From: Myxococcota bacterium
GTDB lineage: Bacteria > Myxococcota_A > UBA796 > JAFGLY01
Direction of reading: 5' to 3'
DNA length: 64,000 nt
Assembly (NCBI GenBank): GCA_024276675.1
Contig: JAJRWT010000029.1
Location: forward strand, 1-64,000
This document shows, piece after piece, positions 16,341 through 24,362 of this stretch. Position numbers and translations under genes: made by a program. Numbering within the stretch: the stretch's first letter is position 1; the number at the start of each line of letters is the position of its first letter. The notes beneath the pieces are model-generated. The model did no database searches, was not told where the DNA came from, and saw nothing but the letters and a program-made list of their open reading frames with translations.

Positions 16341-16640
16341 CTCCTGGGCGAGGCGCGCACCGAGTTTGTCTTCGAGCTGGTCAGCCTGGGCGCCTTCCCC
16401 GCGATGCTCGCCGCCGGCGACACCGCGGTGGTGGGGGAGGTCTACGCCGTGGACCGAGCGACCCTCGCGGATCTCGACCGTCTCGAGGACCACCCCAATT
16501 TCTACCGACGCGAGCTGGTCCCCCCGGAGAACGGTGAGCGTGTTCTGGCCTACCTGCTACGCTGTGAGCGGGCCCACGGCCGACCGACGATCGAGAGCGG
16601 CGACTGGCGACAACACCAACCGAAGGAGGAATGGAGATGA
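16341..16640 (+). pseudogene. 5'-truncated gamma-glutamylcyclotransferase-like (AIG2/GGCT)
   Basis: Reads LLGEARTEFVFELVSLGAFP, then AGDTAVVGEVYAVDRATL and LDRLEDHPNFYRRELV, the central and C-terminal part of the GGCT/AIG2 fold. It includes GEVY, whose Glu is the usual catalytic acid. The N-terminal ~30 residues with the substrate-cradling YGTLxxG motif are missing; an in-frame stop lies at 16323 and no normal start exists before ATG 16404. Intact relatives cleave gamma-glutamyl amides. The tail overlaps the next gene (ATGA), so it may still be translated as part of an older operon. Codon choice differs from the flanking regions (more CTC/GTC/ACC, fewer CTGG runs). Confidence 0.65.
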
Positions 16641-16912
16641 GGATCCGACTGATGAGCGACGAGCGTGTCCTGGAGGGGACGGCCAAGCAGATGGTGGAGG
16701 CGATGCAGTACATCGCCTTCGGCCAGGAGACCCGCACCCTGGGCGAGTACATCGACTGGCTCACCGACCAGGTCGAGCGCCTGGAGCAGACCGCCCTGCA
16801 CGTCGAGGGCGAGAGCGACGAGGAGAAGGCAGCATCGCTGGGAGAGGCGATGCTCGGGGCGGGGCTGGCGGAGAAGGTATGGCTCCTGCCAACACGGCAC
16901 GCCACATCTTGA
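16637..16912 (+). CDS. Conserved-looking hypothetical protein
   Basis: A 91-aa acidic protein ([40 protein letters not shown], then an acidic stretch and [15 protein letters not shown]). I do not recognise a family. The ATG at 16637 overlaps the GGCT-like stop by four bases and has AAGGAGG seven bases upstream; the ATG at 16631 is too close to that site. It may once have formed an operon with the truncated gene before it. It is predicted cytosolic and mostly helical. Confidence 0.6.
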   Translation: MRIRLMSDERVLEGTAKQMVEAMQYIAFGQETRTLGEYIDWLTDQVERLEQTALHVEGESDEEKAASLGEAMLGAGLAEKVWLLPTRHATS

Positions 16913-16937
16913 CAAACATGGTTAGCGTGGCTATCCT
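16909..16937 (+). promoter_or_regulatory. Sigma70-type promoter for the DUF457 gene
   Basis: TTGACA at 16909-16914, a 17-bp spacer, then TATCCT at 16932-16937. The predicted transcription start is near 16944, only a few bases before an in-frame ATG at 16948 and 13 bases before the ATG at 16957. The message would be leaderless or nearly so. Confidence 0.65.
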
Positions 16938-16956
16938 TAGAGTCAGGATGTGCGAT

Positions 16957-17379
16957 ATGCCGAACCGACAAGAACACACTGCAGTTGGCGCCCTTGCTGG
17001 CGCGATAGCCGCCCTTGTGCGCTCCGACGCCCAAGACCCATGGGAGCGCCTGGTTGAGGTGGCTGGTGGCGCCCTTGGGGGGGCCTTTGGGGGCCGACTC
17101 CCCGACATCCTCGATCCACCGACGAGCCCGGGACACCGAAGCGTAGCTCACGCGTTCGTGCCTGCCGCGGCGGTCGGATCCTTCGTCGTGCCGCGCTTGC
17201 CTGGCGCATCAGCGCCAACGCCAAGAGCCATGGAGCCGCACGTCGTCCAGCGCGACTCAGCTCCATCTTCGAACCTGGGTCAGCGTTTCCTCTATGGACT
17301 CGCGGTCGGAGCTACGGTCGGCTACGCCTCGCATCTCTTGATGGACGCGACGACCCCTCGTGGGTTGCCCCTACTGTGA
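16957..17379 (+). CDS. DUF457/YdjM-like membrane-bound metal-dependent hydrolase
   Basis: A 140-aa protein with QEHTAVGALAGAIAAL, a Gly-rich hydrophobic stretch (VAGGALGGAFGGRLPDILD), PGHRSVAHAFVP and a C-terminal GYASHLLMDATTPRGLPLL. The ordered His/Asp residues (HT, PDILD, HRS..H, SHLLMD) are the family's presumed metal ligands, and 2-3 hydrophobic segments suggest the inner membrane. YdjM relatives are LexA-controlled in enterobacteria. The start could also be ATG 16948. It lies 16 bp before the XRE-ImmA gene, so it is probably in the same transcript as the toxin-antitoxin pair. Confidence 0.7.
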   Translation: MPNRQEHTAVGALAGAIAALVRSDAQDPWERLVEVAGGALGGAFGGRLPDILDPPTSPGHRSVAHAFVPAAAVGSFVVPRLPGASAPTPRAMEPHVVQRDSAPSSNLGQRFLYGLAVGATVGYASHLLMDATTPRGLPLL

Positions 17380-17395
17380 TGAGGGAGGTGGGGAG

Positions 17396-18661
17396 ATGAG
17401 CATCACCCAAGCAGAACTCGGACGAAGGCTCCGTGAGGCACGCGAGGCTTGCGGCATGACGCAGGCCCAGGTCGGTCGGCACCTCGGGCTCTCCAGGCCG
17501 ACCGTCGCGCAGATGGAGCTGGGCAACCGCGCCATTTCCGGCCTCGAGCTGTCCCGGCTCGCCTACTTGTTCGGCAAGGACATCCGGGAGTTCGTCGCCG
17601 AGGAGACGCCCCAGCGCGAGGATGCCTTGATGGCGCTCTTTCGTCTCCACCCCGATCTGGCGAGCCAGGACGACGTGCAAGACGCGCTTCGTCAATGCAT
17701 GGCGTTCGGACACGAGATTTCTAACCTCGAGCGCGTCATCGGCGTCGACCGCACCACCTCGACCCTCGCCGCCTACGTCCAGTCCAAGCCGAAGACGAAG
17801 TGGGAGGCGGTCCAGCAGGGCGAGCGCATCGCCCTGGAGGAGCGGCGTCGGCTCGGTCTCGGGAACACGCCTTTGCCGAACGTCGCCGAGCTGCTCGAAT
17901 CCCAGGGCGTGCGCACCGCGCAGGTGACGCTGCCCGAGGAGATCTCGGGCCTGACCCTGATCGATCTGGGCACGGGCCTTTTCGTCGTCGCCAACCGCGA
18001 GCACCACCTGCTCCGTCGGCGCTTCTCGTTCGCCCATGAGTACTGCCACCTCCTCGTGGACCGGGATCAACGGGGCTTGGTCAGCCGCGCGAACGACCGC
18101 GACGAGTTCCTGGAGGTGCGAGCCAACGCGTTCGCAGCGAGCTTCCTGATGCCCATGGACGCGGTGCGGGCCTTCATCCAGAGCCTCGGCAAGGGCCAGC
18201 CCAGTCGGATGGAGGCGGAGGTCTTCGACGAGACGGGGGCGGTGCGTGCGCGAGCGCGGTCCGCACCGGGGAGCCAGGACATCCAGCTCTACGACGTCGT
18301 ACAGATGGCCCATCACTTCGGTGTGAGTCGCGCGGCGGCCTGCTACCGGCTCCGGAGCGCACGCTTGATCACGCAGCAAAAGCTTGACGTCCTGCTGGAG
18401 CAGGACCGAGCCGGTCGAGGGCGAGAAATCGAGAAGCTCCTGGGGCTGCCCGAGCCCGACCACGCGGCCCGGCGCAACGCCTTCCGCCGACGCTTCCTTG
18501 GTCTGGCCCTGGAGGCCTTCCGGCGGGGTGAGATCTCCTACGCCAAGCTGGTCGAGGTCGCAGCCATGGTGGACGTGGACCAAGGCGAACTCGCCCAGGC
18601 CATCGACGCCCTCGATCTCGAGGACGACGGCAGCGAGCCGCTCGTGCCCGGGGTACTGTGA
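17396..18661 (+). CDS. XRE-ImmA/IrrE antitoxin-type regulator (HTH plus Zn-peptidase)
   Basis: A 421-aa two-domain protein. Residues 6-65 form an XRE helix-turn-helix (LGRRLREAREACGMTQAQVG, LSRPTVAQMELGNRAISG). Residues about 160-300 form an ImmA/IrrE (COG2856) domain with HEYCH (214-218) and a downstream Glu in EVRANAFAASFLMP as third zinc ligand. The C-terminal ~110 residues are helical. Such XRE-COG2856 proteins pair with toxins, here the PIN-domain gene 7 bp downstream, and also control mobile elements by cleaving repressors. GGGAGGTGGGG precedes the ATG. Confidence 0.9.
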   Translation: MSITQAELGRRLREAREACGMTQAQVGRHLGLSRPTVAQMELGNRAISGLELSRLAYLFGKDIREFVAEETPQREDALMALFRLHPDLASQDDVQDALRQCMAFGHEISNLERVIGVDRTTSTLAAYVQSKPKTKWEAVQQGERIALEERRRLGLGNTPLPNVAELLESQGVRTAQVTLPEEISGLTLIDLGTGLFVVANREHHLLRRRFSFAHEYCHLLVDRDQRGLVSRANDRDEFLEVRANAFAASFLMPMDAVRAFIQSLGKGQPSRMEAEVFDETGAVRARARSAPGSQDIQLYDVVQMAHHFGVSRAAACYRLRSARLITQQKLDVLLEQDRAGRGREIEKLLGLPEPDHAARRNAFRRRFLGLALEAFRRGEISYAKLVEVAAMVDVDQGELAQAIDALDLEDDGSEPLVPGVL

Positions 18662-18668
18662 GGGCACG

Positions 18669-19184
18669 ATGGCCGAACGAACACGGGTCGTCGTCACCGA
18701 CGCCAACGTTCTCATCAATCTCATCCACGTTGGGCGACTCGACATCCTGGTTCGCCTCCCGGACCTGGGGTTCGTCGTCCCACCCGAGGTGGAGGCAGAG
18801 GTCGCCGTTCCAGAGCAGGCCGCGGTGTTGAAGCGGGCCCTCGACACGGGGGACCTTGGGCGCCAAGCATTCACGGGAACCGAGGAGCTGGGCATCTACG
18901 CCGAGCTGGTCCAGGTGCTCGGCAAGGGCGAGTCGGCTTGCCTGGCGATGGCCGAGGTCCGCGGCTGGCTCATCGCCTCCGACGAGCGCCGACGTTTCCT
19001 GCGCTTGGCGAAGGAGCGGCTCGGACCCGGGCGGGTCTTGAACACGGTCGGGGTGTTCTTGCTGGCGATTCGAGCGGGCCTCGTCACCGTTGAAGAGGCT
19101 GACCGAGACAAGGCCACGCTCGAAGGTCACCGATTCAAAATGAAGTTTGCGTCCTTCCGGGATGTTCTCGGGAGCTGCGCCTGA
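18669..19184 (+). CDS. PIN-domain ribonuclease toxin (DUF3368/COG2405-like)
   Basis: A 171-aa PIN protein. The first acidic residue is in VVTDANVLINLIHVGRLD (Asp about residue 10), the second in GKGESACLAMA (Glu about 88), the third in IASDERRRF (Asp about 103); NTVGVFLLAIRAGLV follows. This is the DUF3368 arrangement. PIN toxins cleave RNA with Mg2+/Mn2+. The pairing of XRE-COG2856 with a COG2405 PIN protein is a recognised type II toxin-antitoxin class. The 7-bp spacing implies one transcript, and autoregulation by the HTH protein is likely. Confidence 0.85.
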   Translation: MAERTRVVVTDANVLINLIHVGRLDILVRLPDLGFVVPPEVEAEVAVPEQAAVLKRALDTGDLGRQAFTGTEELGIYAELVQVLGKGESACLAMAEVRGWLIASDERRRFLRLAKERLGPGRVLNTVGVFLLAIRAGLVTVEEADRDKATLEGHRFKMKFASFRDVLGSCA

Positions 19185-19323
19185 ATCCCCTGCTGGAGCG
19201 CTTCTCCTTGCGCCTCGTGCGCCTCTCTCGCTGCTTCCCGCCCTTGTCTTCGCCATCCGGCCCAGCAGGTGCGAAGCCAGGTACCCCACATCCCCCCAGG
19301 GAAGCACCAGGATGGTCGTATGC

Positions 19324-19917
19324 TCAGCTCTGTTGCTCGAAGACGCAATGGGAAGGGACTGCGGTGGGTAACGAGCCAGCCAGGCGGCTGGCCACCTGAT
19401 GGAGCGCATCCGTGTTGTCCACATCCAGCCTCCTGGGCATCAGCTCACGATAGGCGGACATCACACGAGCGGCGAAGGCGGGGTGGAGGGTCTCCCGGTC
19501 TTCCGGGCCCAGCCCCCTCGCTTCCAGGCGCACGCGCCTGACGGGCTCGGGGACCGAGACCAGCAGCTCGATATCAGGGCTCGGTGCTGCCTTTATCAGC
19601 CAGCTCAGGTCGAGTGCGATGTCCCGTGCTCGGGCATATGCCACGGTGGAGGCCAGGTAGCGGTCCATCACAACCGGCACACCGCGTCCGGTGAGCACGC
19701 GCGCCTGCCTGCCCCGGGCGATCACCGTGGCGCCGTAGAAGGCGACCAGGGCCACAGGATCGCGCTGGAGGCCATCGAGGATCCGTGGCCGGATGGGCTC
19801 CAGCGTCTCACCGGGTGTCGCCAGCAGGCGCGCTCCCAGCTTGGAGGCCAGCGCGGCCGCCAGGCTGGACTTGCCGCTGCCATCCAAGCCTTCGATGACG
19901 ATCCACAGCGCGCTCAT
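19324..19917 (-). CDS. Thymidylate kinase-like P-loop nucleotide kinase
   Basis: A 197-aa kinase with IEGLDGSGKSSLA (P-loop at residues 10-17), an acceptor-site region ATPGETLEPIRP, DRYLASTVAYA (the DRY/DR-H-like motif for nucleotide binding) and a LID-like Arg stretch (VRRVRLEARGL). Overall it follows the dTMP kinase fold. However, the usual tmk signature RYxxSxxAYQ is only partly kept, and the acceptor-site Arg pattern differs, so the substrate may not be dTMP. The ATG overlaps the stop of the upstream radical SAM gene (ATGA), meaning tight coupling. A housekeeping tmk would usually neighbour holB, so this is more likely a specialised paralogue. Confidence 0.75.
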   Translation of the reverse strand: MSALWIVIEGLDGSGKSSLAAALASKLGARLLATPGETLEPIRPRILDGLQRDPVALVAFYGATVIARGRQARVLTGRGVPVVMDRYLASTVAYARARDIALDLSWLIKAAPSPDIELLVSVPEPVRRVRLEARGLGPEDRETLHPAFAARVMSAYRELMPRRLDVDNTDALHQVASRLAGSLPTAVPSHCVFEQQS

Positions 19918-21269
19918 GCGGCTCTCCGGATTCCGTGCTCCCTTTCCAGGGCAGCGATACTGCTGGGGTGGCGGCCCTCGGTAGCGGCCAACGCCATGGC
20001 CAACGCTTGCATCCTACTCCAGCCACGCTCGTCGAAGCTGTTGCTGCGGATGACCCTGGGGATATCGCTGTGGTCTTCTTCGAGGCCCCAGCGGCCCCGC
20101 TCGCGATCCAGAACCGTGCCGCGCAAAAGCAACAGTGGGAAGGCCTTGATCACGGGCACCCGACGCTCGAGCAGCCAGGCCACGCTGGCCCGGAAACTCT
20201 CGGGCGTTTGCTCGGGCAGGCCGTACATGAGCGAGATCTCACAGGCGATTCCACGAGCCTGGAGTTCAGCGAGTACATCTTCGGCGTGGTCCAGGTCGTT
20301 GCGCCTCCCGATGGCTGCCTGCTCGACAGGGTGGATGGTCTGTAGTCCCAACTCAAGACAGGTGTCGAGGCGCTGGCAGGCGTCGAGCAGCGGGCTGCGG
20401 ATCAGGTCGAAGTGGGCCTGCAACTCGAGGCGGCCCGTGAATCCCAGCCGGGCGAAGCGGTCGAGGACGCCGACGCTGCGACGGCTGCTGCCGAAGACCG
20501 GGTCGAGTACAGCGATTTCTCCAGCACCCCGGCGCAGCAGGAGTTCCTGCTCTGCGACCAGGCGTTCCTCGGCTGCATGCTGACAGCGGGGACGCGCGCC
20601 AGGGTCGCGATGTTGACAGAAGCTACAGCGGAAGGGGCAGCCGCGCTGGGTCTCCCAGCGCACGAAGCCGCCGGGCGGCACCTCGCAGGTGCCCATCAGC
20701 CAGGGGGAGGGCTGGGTCCGAAGCTGGAGCCGGGCCTGCTCTCCGCGATCCGGCTGGCCAGCGACGTGGACACCCGGAATCGCTCCCGGCCCAGGGTTTC
20801 TGGCGATGGCCGCAAGGGCGTCCTCACCTGCACCACGCACGAAGAGGTCAGCCTCTGGGTAGAGCGCCTCCAGTCCGGGCCCCGCGTAGCTGATCTGGGG
20901 GCCCCCGAGCACGATTCGGCCCCGGAAGCCAGCCAGGCGGAGCAATGGCAGCAGGCGACGCATGGTGGCCTCATTCCAGACATACGCCCCCAGCGCCACG
21001 TCCACGTCTGCGGAGGGTCGAGCCATGGCATACTTCAGGATCGAGCGTGCCAGGAGATCTGGCTGACCTCCAGGGCCGTTCACAGAGAAGGCTCCATGGA
21101 TCAGCTCCACACCCTGTGTACTGGCCAACCGCGCAGCCAGGGAGGCATGCCCGAGGGGCAGGCGAGGGTCCTTGGGCCGGTGCCAGTCCAGGGCGACGAG
21201 CAGCACGCGGCGCGTTGGGCCGCTTCCCGGGCTGGGGGTCCAGGTCAGTCGCTCTCGCCCTGTGCTCAT
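19914..21269 (-). CDS. B12-binding-type radical SAM enzyme
   Basis: A 451-aa protein. Residues about 20-165 form a cobalamin-binding-like Rossmann domain (RVLLVALDWH, IVLGGPQISYAGPGLEALYP), although the B12-ligand DxHxxG motif is not evident. The radical SAM core has the CxxxCxxC cluster in RGCPFRCSFCQH (Cys211, 215, 218), then IAVLDPVFGS, LELQAHFDLI, LELGLQTIHP and ISLMYGLPEQTPESF. This layout is the COG1032 type. AAGGTGAACG precedes the ATG. The next gene, a thymidylate kinase-like enzyme, overlaps by 4 bp. The substrate is unknown. The pair sits inside the region bracketed by IS66 direct repeats. Confidence 0.88.
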   Translation of the reverse strand: MSTGRERLTWTPSPGSGPTRRVLLVALDWHRPKDPRLPLGHASLAARLASTQGVELIHGAFSVNGPGGQPDLLARSILKYAMARPSADVDVALGAYVWNEATMRRLLPLLRLAGFRGRIVLGGPQISYAGPGLEALYPEADLFVRGAGEDALAAIARNPGPGAIPGVHVAGQPDRGEQARLQLRTQPSPWLMGTCEVPPGGFVRWETQRGCPFRCSFCQHRDPGARPRCQHAAEERLVAEQELLLRRGAGEIAVLDPVFGSSRRSVGVLDRFARLGFTGRLELQAHFDLIRSPLLDACQRLDTCLELGLQTIHPVEQAAIGRRNDLDHAEDVLAELQARGIACEISLMYGLPEQTPESFRASVAWLLERRVPVIKAFPLLLLRGTVLDRERGRWGLEEDHSDIPRVIRSNSFDERGWSRMQALAMALAATEGRHPSSIAALEREHGIRRAA

Positions 21270-21477
21270 CGTTCACCTTCCTTCTACGGCAAAGACGCTG
21301 GCTGAGGGTGAAAGCGGACACTCTCGGAGCCGCACGGGGGCGCTGACCCGTACTTGACTCCCACCGCGGACGCGCCCCCACCAGCTCCGGGATCCAGCAG
21401 GCCCCCGACCGGGTCACGTAGAGATGCTTGCTCTTCAAGTCGTGGCGCAGCTCCCAGTTGACCCAGGAGACGGCGAA

Positions 21478-21677
21478 TGCCCTCCTTCAACCGCCTCTTC
21501 AGCGCTGTGTACACCAACGACGATACTTTGGCGATCTGCCCAGGTCCGTGTAGCTCTGCAAGTGATACTGCCGAACTCCACAGCTCCGCGGGTATCCTCT
21601 CTCCACCGCGTTTCCATCTTCTCCGACAGCTCCACCACATCGGGGGGAAGCGGAGCCCTACGCTGCTGTCTTGCCAT
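21478..21677 (-). pseudogene. tnpA: Decayed IS66 TnpA-like copy
   Basis: A second copy of the gene at 15533-15952. The start ARQQRRAPLPPDVVELSEKM aligns with REQRNRPLPPEVADLLEKME, then the frame breaks where about 17 bp are missing. It resumes in the next frame as ERIPAELWSSAVSLAELHG and TALKRRLKEGI. The C-terminal third is not homologous. Non-functional. Confidence 0.7.
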
Positions 21678-21780
21678 GAGCCACCTCTCGCGCGCAATGC
21701 CACGGCCTCATGCCGTGGCGCCGTGCCTCACAAACCTGCTCCTCCTGAATACGAGATTCTCGCTGGCTTGCCGGAAGGAC
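21483..21780. repeat. Direct repeat copy 2 (IS66 5' end)
   Basis: Partner of 15741-16054, same orientation. It shares GCCTCTTCAGCGCTGTGTAC, the GCCACGGC-ctcat-GCCGTGGC hairpin (21699-21719), CTCACAAACCT and GGCTTGCCGGAAGG. The two copies bracket 16,055-21,482. Confidence 0.85.
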
Positions 21781-21978
21781 ACGGACCTGTAGCTCCTCGA
21801 ACACCGCACCCAGGCGGGCGGCGGTGAGCCGGGAACGTGATGCCCTGAAAGTCGAAGCGGTTTTGTCCCATGGCGCCACGCATCCTGAGTTCCGGGGAGT
21901 CGAGGCAGGGGCCGCTGGGCGGTGGGCCTGCTGATTTGCCGATATCACAGCGATAGCGTCCATCCGTCCTGCGCAAAA

Positions 21979-22152
21979 CGGAAGCAACTCCGGGGAGAAC
22001 TCAGGTCTCAGCCGAGTTGCTTCCGCCCCGAGGCTCCAAAACGGAAACAACTCCGGGGAGAAGCCCTGGTCTGACCCGAGTTGCTTCCGTTTTTCAGGCA
22101 TAGGCCGGAAGTAACTCCGGGGAGAACTCAGGTCTCAGCCGAGTTGCTTCCG
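21979..22152. repeat. Hairpin array, three copies with 63-64 bp period
   Basis: Copies lie at 21979-22025, 22042-22089 and 22106-22152. Each is CGGAAGCAACTC, a 23-24-bp loop (CGGGGAGAACTCAGGTCTCA-like) and GAGTTGCTTCCG, a 12-bp inverted repeat, separated by about 16 bp. The middle copy is flanked by AAAA and TTTTT, so it resembles a bidirectional rho-independent terminator. The array ends 117 bp after the stop of the minus-strand AAA+ gene. The 21781-21978 stretch holds nothing else I can identify. Confidence 0.9.
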
Positions 22153-22268
22153 CCCGGCACCGCTGGTGCCGCCTCGCTCTCTCCTGCCCGGCGCTCCTGC
22201 AAGACCTGGCCCGCGAGCCGGCGCGGCGGAGCGGGCCCCACGGGGGCGTATCAGGGCGAGCATGTTCA

Positions 22269-24359
22269 TCAAAGGTCTTCCACCAGGGAGAAGTACTCGC
22301 CGAAGTGAACGCGGTTCACCTGCTTGCCCATCTTCACCAGCTCCCGGCCCACCGCTTGAATGGCGTGCTTCATGCCCACGGGGCTTTGCTCCGCCGAGGC
22401 CAGCACACAGGCGGTTATGGCGGAGTTGACGATGGATCCCCCGGAGAGGACGAACTTGCGCGAGAGGTAGTCGAGGTCCAGGTCTTCGCCCATGGGGGCG
22501 TCGTTGGTGAAGGCGCGTTGCCAGAGCTGTAGCCGTTGGGATGGTGAGGGGATGGGAAACTCCACCACGGCGCCGAATCGCCTCTGGAAAGCCTCGTCGA
22601 TGTTCTCCTGGAGGTTGGTGGTGAGGATGGCGCAGCCTTCGAAGACCTCCAGACGTTGCAGGAGGAAGCTCACCTCCTGGTTGGCGAAACGGTCCTGGGC
22701 CTGCTTGACTTCGCCTCGCGATCCGAAGATGGCGTCCGCCTCGTCGAAGAGGATCACCGCGGTTCCACCCTCTGCCGCGTCGAAAATCTCTCGCAGGTTC
22801 TTTTCGGTTTCGCCCACCCATCGGCTGATGACCGACGAGAGATCCACGCGGAAGAGATCGAGACCCAGTGAGCCGGCGATGACCTCGGCAGCCATGGTCT
22901 TTCCCGTGCCGGGCCCCCCGCTGAAGAGGGCCTTGACGCCGTAGCCACGCGGACGGATTCGGGAGAGCCCCCAGCGGTGGAAGACGGTCTCCTGCTGGGA
23001 GAGATAGTCCACCAGGTGCTGAAGCTGAGCCATCACCTTGCCGGGCAGGACGAGGTCATCGAAGGTGTAGCGGGGGATCACATGAAGCGCCAGACCGCGA
23101 AACTCTGGCCGGCTCTCTTCACGGGCCGCCTGCCACAGGGCCTGCCGGTCGGGTTCCCGGCCACCACACTCGGCGAAAGCGCGATCCAGGACGCGGTCGA
23201 TGGTGGTCCCACCCACCGAGTAGAACCGCTCCGCCAGGTCCCGCGCCGGCTCGGGATTCCAGCCTCGACGCTCAACTGCAGCATCCCAGGCCATGGAGCG
23301 CTCTTCCAGGGTCGAGCGATGCACCTGTACCGTGATGGATGGCCTTTCGGCTCCCAGGAAACCCACCACGGAGCGGCGGTCCGATCCGCCGACGAGCACC
23401 GGGTAGGGCAGTTGGGCCAACGCGGAACCCAGGGCCACGAGTTGGGCCCGCCTGGCCGGGTCTTCCTGGAGGGAGCCGGTGTCCACCAGGTACGGTATGG
23501 CTCGGGCGAGGCGAAGCTCTCGGAGCATGTCCCAGGGCTGTTGGAGATAGTCCCTGGCTCGTTCGAGTTCCACCCTGACAAGGGGCCTCCCCACCTTCCT
23601 GGCCACGGTCATGGCCACGCCTTCCCGCGAGCCCCTGGTGCTGCCCACGATGACCAGGGTGACGGGCCGCTTGAGCGCGGGCCCGACATCGCCCAGGCGC
23701 TGGGCAGTGGGTGCAGGGATGAACGGGCTTGGCCCCGTGTCCAACCTGGTGAAGCCGGGAGAGGCGGGGAAATCCTGTTCCTCCAGCATCCAGTGCAGCA
23801 GCCTTTCGGAGGGGTAGAGGCGACGGGAGCTGTGGGTGTCGGAGCTGTCCACCGGGGACAGCAGCAACAAGCGGTATCTCACGAGGGGTGAGCCCCCCAT
23901 GAGCCTGGCCATGAGAGCCAGCCGGGCCTTCCTGGTCTTGCACAAAATCCGCGTGGCCAGGTCCACCGTGAGAAAGGACTGGTTGAGGTTGTCGTTGAGG
24001 TACGCGAAGATCCTGGCGTAGCCGGCAGAGATCTCGGCGGCCAGGGCCATGAGCAGCAGGTCTGCTTCGTCGCCGTCCAGGTCGAATGCACGCCGGAGGT
24101 GCCCGAAGCGCCCTCCGGGAGTGTCGCGCAGGGCCGCCGAGGCAGCCACGGCCCCATCGAGACCATCGGGCGCACGCAGTTCGTCGATCTCTCCGTGGGC
24201 ACGCAGCAGGGATTCCACTTCTTCTTCGTCGACGACGGAACCCCAGTACTGGCCCTTGCGCTTCATGGAAGGACGTTCTCGCTGCCTCCGAACCGCTCTC
24301 AACAGGAGGAGGTCCGTTCTTCGCAGCCGACGGGTGATCTCATGGAAGACGGTTGACAC
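22269..24359 (-). CDS. eCIS-associated AAA+ ATPase (Pvc15-like)
   Basis: A 696-aa AAA+ ATPase. The N-terminal 430 residues include a winged-helix-like and a degenerate ATPase-like region (VTLVIVGSTRGSREGVAM lacks a proper P-loop Lys). The active module begins at IPRYTFDDLVLP, with Walker A GGPGTGKT (481-488), Walker B ILFDEADAIFGSR (536 on), sensor TTNLQENIDEAFQRRF and an Arg-finger region. This is the Pvc15/Afp15 pattern; such ATPases are thought to load effectors or help assembly. The start is GTG, 3 bp after the DUF4157-like gene, with no clear ribosome site, which suggests coupling. It lies 15 kb upstream of the structural eCIS block on the same strand. Confidence 0.88.
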   Translation of the reverse strand: MSTVFHEITRRLRRTDLLLLRAVRRQRERPSMKRKGQYWGSVVDEEEVESLLRAHGEIDELRAPDGLDGAVAASAALRDTPGGRFGHLRRAFDLDGDEADLLLMALAAEISAGYARIFAYLNDNLNQSFLTVDLATRILCKTRKARLALMARLMGGSPLVRYRLLLLSPVDSSDTHSSRRLYPSERLLHWMLEEQDFPASPGFTRLDTGPSPFIPAPTAQRLGDVGPALKRPVTLVIVGSTRGSREGVAMTVARKVGRPLVRVELERARDYLQQPWDMLRELRLARAIPYLVDTGSLQEDPARRAQLVALGSALAQLPYPVLVGGSDRRSVVGFLGAERPSITVQVHRSTLEERSMAWDAAVERRGWNPEPARDLAERFYSVGGTTIDRVLDRAFAECGGREPDRQALWQAAREESRPEFRGLALHVIPRYTFDDLVLPGKVMAQLQHLVDYLSQQETVFHRWGLSRIRPRGYGVKALFSGGPGTGKTMAAEVIAGSLGLDLFRVDLSSVISRWVGETEKNLREIFDAAEGGTAVILFDEADAIFGSRGEVKQAQDRFANQEVSFLLQRLEVFEGCAILTTNLQENIDEAFQRRFGAVVEFPIPSPSQRLQLWQRAFTNDAPMGEDLDLDYLSRKFVLSGGSIVNSAITACVLASAEQSPVGMKHAIQAVGRELVKMGKQVNRVHFGEYFSLVEDL

Positions 24360-24362
24360 GGC

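Noticed and set aside
16240..17379. 379-codon plus-strand frame
   Set aside because: Only its last 140 codons are real (DUF457 protein); the earlier part is an out-of-frame reading of the GGCT fragment and the small hypothetical gene.
21979..22152. Possible CRISPR array
   Set aside because: Three units with near-identical content, 16-bp gaps, perfect 12-bp stems and no cas genes; it is a hairpin array.
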